From the NCBI GenBank assembly GCA_949152475.1, contig OX424560.1, positions 22,817,106 to 22,881,105 on the forward strand: a stretch of DNA of 64,000 nucleotides. The letters run 5' to 3'. The notes under the pieces were generated by a model. That model ran no database searches and had not been told where the DNA came from. It saw only the letters and a list, made by a program, of their open reading frames with translations. Made by a program: the position numbers and the translations under genes. This DNA is from Terebella lapidaria. Lineage: Eukaryota; Annelida; Polychaeta; Terebellida; Terebellidae. Positions 1 to 8,459 of this stretch are shown here, one piece after another (the first letter of the stretch is position 1; the number at the start of each line of letters is the position of its first letter).

Positions 1-2011
1 TAGGACTTGGCAAAATAAAGTTAATGAACTTGAAGAGAAGTCTATAAACCAGCTAAAAAACGTTCTGAGAGAGAATTGAATAGTTCTTTTCTTCACAAAT
101 TATCTATTTGCTAAATGGCGAAGTTATGCTATAAAAAACATGATCCCGTAAGTTAGAGAGAAAAAAAACAAGTTTGAGAGAGAGTTGAACCCGGGTCTAT
201 GGATTCAAAGTCCTGAGCTCTATGCACAGCACCAAAGTTGCCGACAGTGTGAAATGGTGTATTTATTGTATGTACTGCTAAAAACCGGGAATGGGGCTGG
301 TTCCTTTGCCGGTTCGTCACCCCCAGCAGTCCTAATATAAGGGAGCCTGTCGCTTGACCCAGACTGTATTTAGACAAGAGTTTTAGGCTTTATTATATCA
401 GTTGGACACCTCTGAGTCTGAAAACAAAAGAATTGTTTTGTTGTTTGAGATGTGCACTTGGATACATATATGATATACTGTACTACTGCTCAACCGAGTG
501 TGTATATTTAGAAGGGGACATGTCCACAGGGGGTAATCGTTTCTGCAGCTTATTGGCGTGTGAACGGATTGAGAATCAGATTCACCCCACTGCTCGTTCT
601 ACTTTGATATCTCGGCGAGTTTTCAATTTATTCCAAATGTGAAAAGTGGACCATAAAGTAGAATTAACACTGCCACTGACTGCATGAAAAGCCTCGTAAT
701 TGAAAGTTCAGTAAATTTTTGAAAATTGGAACCATTGAAACATAAAATGTATTTGAAAAACCCAAAGACTGATAGGATTCGGATCTTTTGTGACGTCATC
801 AATAGAGCTATTTTTCTCAAAATCATTCTGTCAAGAGCCATTATCCCACAGAATATCTACATCAAATTTGAAAAGAATCAAGCAACAAATGTGGACGCTA
901 TGAGTATGAAAAGACAAACAAATGAATTTTTCTCCAATTTTCCGTCATAAAAAGGTCAATTAGGCCATTACCACTGCAATTATTGAACTGATATTTGTCA
1001 AATAGCTTCAGTAGGCATCCCCAATACTTCCCAGAGCACCGGATCAACAATAATCATGAATGGTTTATGCATCTCATGTAAACAATCAATTGAAGTATGA
1101 TAAAATCACGTTTCACGTCATTATGACGTCATATGACGTCAGATTCCAAAAATAAGAACATATATCGAAACTACTCGCGAAGACCTTTCAAACGAGTTAT
1201 TACTCGATATTTTCGCGAAAGGTCAAGGTCAAGGTCATTTTTTGGGTCAACTTCGACCTCAGGCGCTTGCAAAGGCTATCGGCCATACGCCTTAGGTGTA
1301 AATACAAAAGTTGATAGGCTAAGTGAGTGCAATACTTTGGATTTACTTCCGCGTTTCTATCTTTCTTAGTTCCTGAGATATAGGGACCTACATGGTTTTC
1401 ACTTGCAGGTCAATATTGACCTTGGCTTTCGACCTTCGACCTTGAATTTTTTTGGAACACAAGAACGTATCCTTGACTATAAACTGGTTTATCATTAAGA
1501 TTTTTAAGCACATTATTGACGCTTTTATCAGCATGGACAGCTTGAAACATGCAATTTCGCTTATAATGGGACCGATTTCGTTGCCATAGAAACGTCAATT
1601 ACGTCATAACGGATTGACCGATCGCGCTAAAAATTGACATTGACCATAAGGGACCGGTCCGACATCGTTTCCAAGCATCAGATCGAAAATCGGAGGAGGT
1701 GACCTCCAAGGTCAAATATTCGACCTCAGGCGAACTTCTCAAGGTCAAGGTCAAATGTCAAGGTCAAGGTCACAAAAGATAGAACTCGAGTATATCTACC
1801 ATATGCACTTGATTTGAAGTCTCTACGACAATTAGAACTGGAGTTATGGTCACTTATGTGTTTTCGACGTTTTGCTTGACCTTGACCTTGACCTTTGACC
1901 TAGACTCACCAAAAGTGTGCGGTGCCTGCCTGTTATCCTACAGATTACATACCCCAAGTTAGGTAACAATCACTGTACAATTGCGACCTGTAGAGCAGTA
2001 ACAGATAAACA

Positions 2012-2053
<42 letters not shown>

Positions 2054-2099
2054 CCAACCGACCAACATACTTGCCGAATCTTTAGATTCCGGCAAGTAA
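1..2099 (+). repeat. Array unit 1 (5' truncated by window edge)
   Basis: This copy enters at unit position 22, so its first 21 bp lie outside the window. The (AATC)9 tract is at 2015-2050, the tRNA-Gln-like element at 171-241 (minus strand) and the terminal hairpin at 2070-2096. No difference from the consensus was noticed. Confidence 0.98.
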
Positions 2100-2280
2100 T
2101 GAAGCAATCGCTCAAAGAGCTAGGACTTGGCAAAATAAAGTTAATGAACTTGAAGAGAAGTCTATAAACCAGCTAAAAAACGTTCTGAGAGAGAATTGAA
2201 TAGTTCTTTTCTTCACAAATTATCTATTTGCTAAATGGCGAAGTTATGCTATAAAAAACATGATCCCGTAAGTTAGAGAG
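2100..2280. other. AT-rich unit leader, no gene seen
   Basis: The first ~180 bp of the unit hold no recognisable gene. An AATAAA lies at 2134-2139 and a TATA-like stretch (CTATAAAAAA) at 2249-2258 on the plus strand. Both are common by chance in AT-rich DNA and are not claimed as functional. On the minus strand this is the region downstream of the tRNA-like element and its terminator. Confidence 0.5.
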
Positions 2281-2288
2281 AAAAAAAA
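2281..2288 (-). terminator. T8 run, Pol III-type terminator behind the tRNA-like element
   Basis: Eight T residues on the minus strand start two bases beyond the 3' end of the tRNA-like element. A run of four or more T is the usual Pol III stop. With the B box upstream, this spacing would define a transcript of about 75-85 nt. Present at the same place in every unit. Confidence 0.6.
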
Positions 2289-2290
2289 CA

Positions 2291-2361
2291 AGTTTGAGAG
2301 AGAGTTGAACCCGGGTCTATGGATTCAAAGTCCTGAGCTCTATGCACAGCACCAAAGTTGC
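2291..2361 (-). pseudogene. tRNA-Gln(TTG)-like sequence, degraded tRNA or SINE head; one per unit
   Basis: Read on the minus strand, these 71 bases align with animal tRNA-Gln. The anticodon loop is CTTTGAA with anticodon TTG (complement of 2326-2328), closed by three pairs (GGA/TCC). The T-loop region GGTTCAACTC (complement of 2302-2311) fits the Pol III B box, keeping G53, T54, T55, C56, A58 and C61. The D-arm begins TGGTG as in tRNA-Gln, but A14 and the G18-G19 pair are lost. The outer anticodon pairs, part of the T stem and the whole acceptor stem do not pair, so a working tRNA is unlikely. It is best read as a tRNA pseudogene or the tRNA-derived head of a SINE. It recurs at unit positions 192-262 in all 30 copies with no variant noticed inside it. 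Confidence 0.7.
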
Positions 2362-2910
2362 CGACAGTGTGAAATGGTGTATTTATTGTATGTACTGCTA
2401 AAAACCGGGAATGGGGCTGGTTCCTTTGCCGGTTCGTCACCCCCAGCAGTCCTAATATAAGGGAGCCTGTCGCTTGACCCAGACTGTATTTAGACAAGAG
2501 TTTTAGGCTTTATTATATCAGTTGGACACCTCTGAGTCTGAAAACAAAAGAATTGTTTTGTTGTTTGAGATGTGCACTTGGATACATATATGATATACTG
2601 TACTACTGCTCAACCGAGTGTGTATATTTAGAAGGGGACATGTCCACAGGGGGTAATCGTTTCTGCAGCTTATTGGCGTGTGAACGGATTGAGAATCAGA
2701 TTCACCCCACTGCTCGTTCTACTTTGATATCTCGGCGAGTTTTCAATTTATTCCAAATGTGAAAAGTGGACCATAAAGTAGAATTAACACTGCCACTGAC
2801 TGCATGAAAAGCCTCGTAATTGAAAGTTCAGTAAATTTTTGAAAATTGGAACCATTGAAACATAAAATGTATTTGAAAAACCCAAAGACTGATAGGATTC
2901 GGATCTTTTG
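2362..2910. other. Unit interior, no gene or element recognised
   Basis: About 550 bp with only short open frames on both strands (69, 72 and 74 codons in the consensus, overlapping one another). They have no recognised domain or codon pattern I can support. The only local structure noted is a 10-bp palindrome at 2636-2645. Confidence 0.6.
2636..2645. other. Palindrome GGACATGTCC (p53-type half-site shape)
   Basis: A perfect 10-bp palindrome that fits RRRCWWGYYY, the half-site of p53-family proteins. The second half-site that a full element needs is not seen within 13 bp, so function is not claimed. Confidence 0.3.
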
Positions 2911-2918
2911 TGACGTCA
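2911..2918. promoter_or_regulatory. CRE palindrome TGACGTCA (first)
   Basis: Perfect match to the 8-bp cAMP response element bound by CREB/ATF bZIP dimers. It is one of three perfect copies in each unit. Binding is inferred from the motif only. Confidence 0.45.
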
Positions 2919-3233
2919 TCAATAGAGCTATTTTTCTCAAAATCATTCTGTCAAGAGCCATTATCCCACAGAATATCTACATCAAATTTGAAAAGAATCA
3001 AGCAACAAATGTGGACGCTATGAGTATGAAAAGACAAACAAATTAATTTTTCTCCAATTTTCCGTCATAAAAAGGTCAATTAGGCCATTACCACTGCAAT
3101 TATTGAACTGATATTTGTCAAATAGCTTCAGTAGGCATCCCCAATACTTCCCAGAGCACCGGATCAACAATAATCATGAATGGTTTATGCATCTCATGTA
3201 AACAATCAATTGAAGTATGATAAAATCACGTTT
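2919..3233. other. Unit interior, no gene or element recognised
   Basis: About 315 bp between the first CRE and the CRE pair. I see no gene, repeat or RNA structure in it. The tail of a 74-codon open frame runs into it, and unit 2 has a stop in that frame at 3044, so it is not kept as coding. Confidence 0.6.
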
Positions 3234-3261
3234 CACGTCATTATGACGTCATATGACGTCA
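3234..3261. promoter_or_regulatory. CRE cluster: half-site plus two TGACGTCA 10 bp apart
   Basis: A half-site (CACGTCA, 3234-3240) is followed by two perfect TGACGTCA palindromes at 3244-3251 and 3254-3261. The spacing is exactly 10 bp, about one helical turn, so two bZIP dimers would sit on the same face. Conserved in every unit as far as I can see. Confidence 0.5.
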
Positions 3262-3339
3262 GATTCCAAAAATAAGAACATATATCGAAACTACTCGCGA
3301 AGACCTTTCAAACGAGTTATTACTCGATATTTTCGCGAA

Positions 3340-3357
3340 AGGTCAAGGTCAAGGTCA
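3340..3357 (+). promoter_or_regulatory. Nuclear-receptor half-site cluster 1: AGGTCA x3
   Basis: Three AGGTCA hexamers stand directly end to end, which also creates the extended TCAAGGTCA monomer site of ERR/NR5A-type receptors. Unit 29 has two copies (60573-60584), and in unit 25 the first is mutated (52094). It may equally be a simple hexamer minisatellite. Confidence 0.45.
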
Positions 3358-3375
3358 TTTTTTGGGTCAACTTCG

Positions 3376-3417
3376 ACCTCAGGCGCTTGCAAAGGCTATC
3401 GGCCATACGCCTTAGGT
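3376..3417. other. Stem-loop: ACCTCAGGCG / CGCCTTAGGT
   Basis: Arms at 3376-3385 and 3408-3417 pair over 10 bp with one mismatch around a 22-nt loop. The right arm overlaps the start of the 5S-like segment. Confidence 0.4.
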
Positions 3418-3474
3418 GTAAATACAAAAGTTGATAGGCTAAGTGAGTGCAATACTTTGGATTTACTTCCGCGT
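3394..3474 (+). other. Possible degraded 5S rRNA-like segment
   Basis: Four motifs occur in the same order as in animal 5S rRNA genes: CTATCGGCCATAC (3396-3408; 5S 5' end CTACGGCCATAC), GCTAAG (3438-3443; 5S box A GCTAAGC), TACTTTGGAT (3453-3462; 5S TACTTGGAT) and CCGC (3469-3472), six bases after GGAT as in the 5S C box. Spacing is shorter than in 5S by about 7 and 10 bases and the sequence between motifs differs. It is at most a decayed 5S-derived fragment (SINE3-type head) and may be chance. Confidence 0.25.
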
Positions 3475-3526
3475 TTCTATCTTTCTTAGTTCCTGAGATA
3501 TAGGGACCTACATGGTTTTCACTTGC

Positions 3527-3542
3527 AGGTCAATATTGACCT
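3527..3542. promoter_or_regulatory. Perfect 16-bp palindrome AGGTCA-ATAT-TGACCT
   Basis: An inverted pair of AGGTCA half-sites with a 4-bp spacer, perfectly palindromic over 16 bp. Inverted half-sites are bound by nuclear-receptor dimers, although IR0, IR1 and IR3 are the common spacings. Followed by further GACCTT repeats to about 3564. Confidence 0.4.
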
Positions 3543-3710
3543 TGGCTTTCGACCTTCGACCTTGAATTTTTTTGGAACACAAGAACGTATCCTTGACTAT
3601 AAACTGGTTTATCATTAAGATTTTTAAGCACATTATTGACGCTTTTATCAGCATGGACAGCTTGAAACATGCAATTTCGCTTATAATGGGACCGATTTCG
3701 TTGCCATAGA

Positions 3711-3726
3711 AACGTCAATTACGTCA
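3711..3726. promoter_or_regulatory. CRE-like half-sites ACGTCA and TACGTCA
   Basis: ACGTCA at 3712-3717 and TACGTCA at 3720-3726 match CRE half-sites but lack the palindromic partner. Motif evidence only. Confidence 0.3.
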
Positions 3727-3770
3727 TAACGGATTGACCGATCGCGCTAAAAATTGACATTGACCATAAG

Positions 3771-3780
3771 GGACCGGTCC
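3771..3780. other. Palindrome GGACCGGTCC
   Basis: A perfect 10-bp palindrome. No known function is assigned; noted as one of several palindromes in the 3' half of the unit. Confidence 0.35.
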
Positions 3781-3828
3781 GACATCGTTTCCAAGCATCA
3801 GATCGAAAATCGGAGGAGGTGACCTCCA

Positions 3829-3892
3829 AGGTCAAATATTCGACCTCAGGCGAACTTCTCAAGGTCAAGGTCAAATGTCAAGGTCAAGGTCA
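3829..3892 (+). promoter_or_regulatory. Nuclear-receptor half-site cluster 2: AGGTCA x5
   Basis: AGGTCA occurs at 3829-3834, 3862-3867, 3868-3873, 3881-3886 and 3887-3892, the last four as two direct pairs. The pairs contain TCAAGGTCA. The reverse complement of the same repeat forms cluster 3 about 105 bp further on. Confidence 0.45.
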
Positions 3893-3996
3893 CAAAAGAT
3901 AGAACTCGAGTATATCTACCATATGCACTTGATTTGAAGTCTCTACGACAATTAGAACTGGAGTTATGGTCACTTATGTGTTTTCGACGTTTTGCT

Positions 3997-4021
3997 TGAC
4001 CTTGACCTTGACCTTTGACCT
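3997..4021 (-). promoter_or_regulatory. Nuclear-receptor half-site cluster 3: TGACCT x4
   Basis: Four TGACCT hexamers, three end to end and the fourth after one extra base, in inverted orientation to clusters 1 and 2. Unit 11 has only three (23084-23102), so the tract contracts by whole hexamers. Clusters 2 and 3 can pair as a long imperfect foldback. Confidence 0.45.
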
Positions 4022-4131
4022 AGACTCACCAAAAGTGTGCGGTGCCTGCCTGTTATCCTACAGATTACATACCCCAAGTTAGGTAACAATCACTGTACAA
4101 TTGCGACCTGTAGAGCAGTAACAGATAAACA

Positions 4132-4134
<3 letters not shown>

Positions 4135-4170
<36 letters not shown>
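4135..4170 (+). repeat. (AATC)9 microsatellite, 8-11 copies across units
   Basis: A pure AATC tetranucleotide tract about 20 bp upstream of the terminal hairpin. It has 9 copies in 17 units, 8 in seven, 10 in five and 11 in the terminal unit, and it causes most of the length variation of the array. Confidence 0.97.
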
Positions 4171-4173
<3 letters not shown>

Positions 4174-4189
4174 CCAACCGACCAACATA

Positions 4190-4216
4190 CTTGCCGAATC
4201 TTTAGATTCCGGCAAG
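4190..4216 (+). other. Unit-terminal hairpin, candidate Helitron-type 3' end
   Basis: CTTGCCG pairs with CGGCAAG and AATC with GATT around a TTTA loop, with a single C bulged on the right arm: 11 pairs in 27 bases. The unit ends three bases later (TAA). In unit 30 the same hairpin is the last array sequence before unique DNA. A short hairpin close to the 3' end is the signature of Helitron-class elements. The classical CTRR end is not present at unit-unit joints, so a Helentron or HINE type would fit better. Confidence 0.5.
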
Positions 4217-4219
4217 TAA

Positions 4220-6251
4220 TGAAGCAATCGCTCAAAGAGCTAGGACTTGGCAAAATAAAGTTAATGAACTTGAAGAGAAGTCTATAAACCAGCTAAAAAA
4301 CGTTCTGAGAGAGAATTGAATAGTTCTTTTCTTCACAAATTATCTATTTGCTAAATGGCGAAGTTATGCTATAAAAAACATGATCCCGTAAGTTAGAGAG
4401 AAAAAAAACAAGTTTGAGAGAGAGTTGAACCCGGGTCTATGGATTCAAAGTCCTGAGCTCTATGCACAGCACCAAAGTTGCCGACAGTGTGAAATGGTGT
4501 ATTTATTGTATGTACTGCTAAAAACCGGGAATGGGGCTGGTTCCTTTGCCGGTTCGTCACCCCCAGCAGTCCTAATATAAGGGAGCCTGTCGCTTGACCC
4601 AGACTGTATTTAGACAAGAGTTTTAGGCTTTATTATATCAGTTGGACACCTCTGAGTCTGAAAACAAAAGAATTGTTTTGTTGTTTGAGATGTGCACTTG
4701 GATACATATATGATATACTGTACTACTGCTCAACCGAGTGTGTATATTTAGAAGGGGACATGTCCACAGGGGGTAATCGTTTCTGCAGCTTATTGGCGTG
4801 TGAACGGATTGAGAATCAGATTCACCCCACTGCTCGTTCTACTTTGATATCTCGGCGAGTTTTCAATTTATTCCAAATGTGAAAAGTGGACCATAAAGTA
4901 GAATTAACACTGCCACTGACTGCATGAAAAGCCTCGTAATTGAAAGTTCAGTAAATTTTTGAAAATTGGAACCATTGAAACATAAAATGTATTTGAAAAA
5001 CCCAAAGACTGATAGGATTCGGATCTTTTGTGACGTCATCAATAGAGCTATTTTTCTCAAAATCATTCTGTCAAGAGCCATTATCCCACAGAATATCTAC
5101 ATCAAATTTGAAAAGAATCAAGCAACAAATGTGGACGCTATGAGTATGAAAAGACAAACAAATGAATTTTTCTCCAATTTTCCGTCATAAAAAGGTCAAT
5201 TAGGCCATTACCACTGCAATTATTGAACTGATATTTGTCAAATAGCTTCAGTAGGCATCCCCAATACTTCCCAGAGCACCGGATCAACAATAATCATGAA
5301 TGGTTTATGCATCTCATGTAAACAATCAATTGAAGTATGATAAAATCACGTTTCACGTCATTATGACGTCATATGACGTCAGATTCCAAAAATAAGAACA
5401 TATATCGAAACTACTCGCGAAGACCTTTCAAACGAGTTATTACTCGATATTTTCGCGAAAGGTCAAGGTCAAGGTCATTTTTTGGGTCAACTTCGACCTC
5501 AGGCGCTTGCAAAGGCTATCGGCCATACGCCTTAGGTGTAAATACAAAAGTTGATAGGCTAAGTGAGTGCAATACTTTGGATTTACTTCCGCGTTTCTAT
5601 CTTTCTTAGTTCCTGAGATATAGGGACCTACATGGTTTTCACTTGCAGGTCAATATTGACCTTGGCTTTCGACCTTCGACCTTGAATTTTTTTGGAACAC
5701 AAGAACGTATCCTTGACTATAAACTGGTTTATCATTAAGATTTTTAAGCACATTATTGACGCTTTTATCAGCATGGACAGCTTGAAACATGCAATTTCGC
5801 TTATAATGGGACCGATTTCGTTGCCATAGAAACGTCAATTACGTCATAACGGATTGACCGATCGCGCTAAAAATTGACATTGACCATAAGGGACCGGTCC
5901 GACATCGTTTCCAAGCATCAGATCGAAAATCGGAGGAGGTGACCTCCAAGGTCAAATATTCGACCTCAGGCGAACTTCTCAAGGTCAAGGTCAAATGTCA
6001 AGGTCAAGGTCACAAAAGATAGAACTCGAGTATATCTACCATATGCACTTGATTTGAAGTCTCTACGACAATTAGAACTGGAGTTATGGTCACTTATGTG
6101 TTTTCGACGTTTTGCTTGACCTTGACCTTGACCTTTGACCTAGACTCACCAAAAGTGTGCGGTGCCTGCCTGTTATCCTACAGATTACATACCCCAAGTT
6201 AGGTAACAATCACTGTACAATTGCGACCTGTAGAGCAGTAACAGATAAACA

Positions 6252-6293
<42 letters not shown>

Positions 6294-6339
6294 CCAACCG
6301 ACCAACATACTTGCCGAATCTTTAGATTCCGGCAAGTAA
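4220..6339 (+). repeat. Array unit 3
   Basis: Length 2120 bp with (AATC)9 at 6255-6290 and the tRNA-Gln-like element at 4411-4481 (minus). No difference from the consensus was noticed. Confidence 0.98.
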
Positions 6340-8371
6340 TGAAGCAATCGCTCAAAGAGCTAGGACTTGGCAAAATAAAGTTAATGAACTTGAAGAGAAG
6401 TCTATAAACCAGCTAAAAAACGTTCTGAGAGAGAATTGAATAGTTCTTTTCTTCACAAATTATCTATTTGCTAAATGGCGAAGTTATGCTATAAAAAACA
6501 TGATCCCGTAAGTTAGAGAGAAAAAAAACAAGTTTGAGAGAGAGTTGAACCCGGGTCTATGGATTCAAAGTCCTGAGCTCTATGCACAGCACCAAAGTTG
6601 CCGACAGTGTGAAATGGTGTATTTATTGTATGTACTGCTAAAAACCGGGAATGGGGCTGGTTCCTTTGCCGGTTCGTCACCCCCAGCAGTCCTAATATAA
6701 GGGAGCCTGTCGCTTGACCCAGACTGTATTTAGACAAGAGTTTTAGGCTTTATTATATCAGTTGGACACCTCTGAGTCTGAAAACAAAAGAATTGTTTTG
6801 TTGTTTGAGATGTGCACTTGGATACATATATGATATACTGTACTACTGCTCAACCGAGTGTGTATATTTAGAAGGGGACATGTCCACAGGGGGTAATCGT
6901 TTCTGCAGCTTATTGGCGTGTGAACGGATTGAGAATCAGATTCACCCCACTGCTCGTTCTACTTTGATATCTCGGCGAGTTTTCAATTTATTCCAAATGT
7001 GAAAAGTGGACCATAAAGTAGAATTAACACTGCCACTGACTGCATGAAAAGCCTCGTAATTGAAAGTTCAGTAAATTTTTGAAAATTGGAACCATTGAAA
7101 CATAAAATGTATTTGAAAAACCCAAAGACTGATAGGATTCGGATCTTTTGTGACGTCATCAATAGAGCTATTTTTCTCAAAATCATTCTGTCAAGAGCCA
7201 TTATCCCACAGAATATCTACATCAAATTTGAAAAGAATCAAGCAACAAATGTGGACGCTATGAGTATGAAAAGACAAACAAATGAATTTTTCTCCAATTT
7301 TCCGTCATAAAAAGGTCAATTAGGCCATTACCACTGCAATTATTGAACTGATATTTGTCAAATAGCTTCAGTAGGCATCCCCAATACTTCCCAGAGCACC
7401 GGATCAACAATAATCATGAATGGTTTATGCATCTCATGTAAACAATCAATTGAAGTATGATAAAATCACGTTTCACGTCATTATGACGTCATATGACGTC
7501 AGATTCCAAAAATAAGAACATATATCGAAACTACTCGCGAAGACCTTTCAAACGAGTTATTACTCGATATTTTCGCGAAAGGTCAAGGTCAAGGTCATTT
7601 TTTGGGTCAACTTCGACCTCAGGCGCTTGCAAAGGCTATCGGCCATACGCCTTAGGTGTAAATACAAAAGTTGATAGGCTAAGTGAGTGCAATACTTTGG
7701 ATTTACTTCCGCGTTTCTATCTTTCTTAGTTCCTGAGATATAGGGACCTACATGGTTTTCACTTGCAGGTCAATATTGACCTTGGCTTTCGACCTTCGAC
7801 CTTGAATTTTTTTGGAACACAAGAACGTATCCTTGACTATAAACTGGTTTATCATTAAGATTTTTAAGCACATTATTGACGCTTTTATCAGCATGGACAG
7901 CTTGAAACATGCAATTTCGCTTATAATGGGACCGATTTCGTTGCCATAGAAACGTCAATTACGTCATAACGGATTGACCGATCGCGCTAAAAATTGACAT
8001 TGACCATAAGGGACCGGTCCGACATCGTTTCCAAGCATCAGATCGAAAATCGGAGGAGGTGACCTCCAAGGTCAAATATTCGACCTCAGGCGAACTTCTC
8101 AAGGTCAAGGTCAAATGTCAAGGTCAAGGTCACAAAAGATAGAACTCGAGTATATCTACCATATGCACTTGATTTGAAGTCTCTACGACAATTAGAACTG
8201 GAGTTATGGTCACTTATGTGTTTTCGACGTTTTGCTTGACCTTGACCTTGACCTTTGACCTAGACTCACCAAAAGTGTGCGGTGCCTGCCTGTTATCCTA
8301 CAGATTACATACCCCAAGTTAGGTAACAATCACTGTACAATTGCGACCTGTAGAGCAGTAACAGATAAACA

Positions 8372-8413
<42 letters not shown>

Positions 8414-8459
8414 CCAACCGACCAACATACTTGCCGAATCTTTAGATTCCGGCAAGTAA
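6340..8459 (+). repeat. Array unit 4
   Basis: Length 2120 bp with (AATC)9 at 8375-8410 and the tRNA-Gln-like element at 6531-6601 (minus). No difference from the consensus was noticed. Confidence 0.98.

Larger units (their letters stand above)
2100..4219 (+). repeat. Array unit 2 (reference unit for internal features)
   Basis: Length 2120 bp, used here to place internal features. To transfer a position to another copy, add the difference in unit starts; after unit position ~2035 also allow for the microsatellite length. (AATC)9 is at 4135-4170 and the tRNA-Gln-like element at 2291-2361 (minus). One private variant, G to T at 3044, puts a stop into a 74-codon open frame found in the other copies, which argues against that frame being a gene. 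Confidence 0.98.

Noticed and set aside
153..377. Recurrent 74-codon minus-strand open frame, once per unit
   Set aside because: It runs through the tRNA-like element and its T8 terminator, has no recognised domain, and is identical between copies only because the whole unit is. Unit 9 alters it with an in-frame rewrite.
726..950. Recurrent plus-strand open frame of 74 codons
   Set aside because: It overlaps a 72-codon frame on the other strand, is cut to 66 codons by the variant at 3044 in unit 2, and shows no protein-family signal.
1133..1369. Recurrent 78-codon plus-strand frame rich in Arg and Ser
   Set aside because: The Arg/Ser run is the translation of the AGGTCA hexamer tract. Unit 29 drops two residues and units 8 and 25 change residues; there is no domain or plausible upstream context.
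1917..2099. Recurrent 60- or 84-codon frame with NQSI repeats
   Set aside because: The repeats are the AATC microsatellite in translation, and the frame changes with tract length.
2100..2150. Terminal inverted repeat between unit start and unit end
   Set aside because: Only a weak ACTTGG/ACTTGCC resemblance to the reverse complement of the hairpin region was found, not enough to call.
2134..2258. Poly-A signal and TATA box near the unit start
   Set aside because: Both are short AT-rich motifs expected by chance, with no gene placed to use them.
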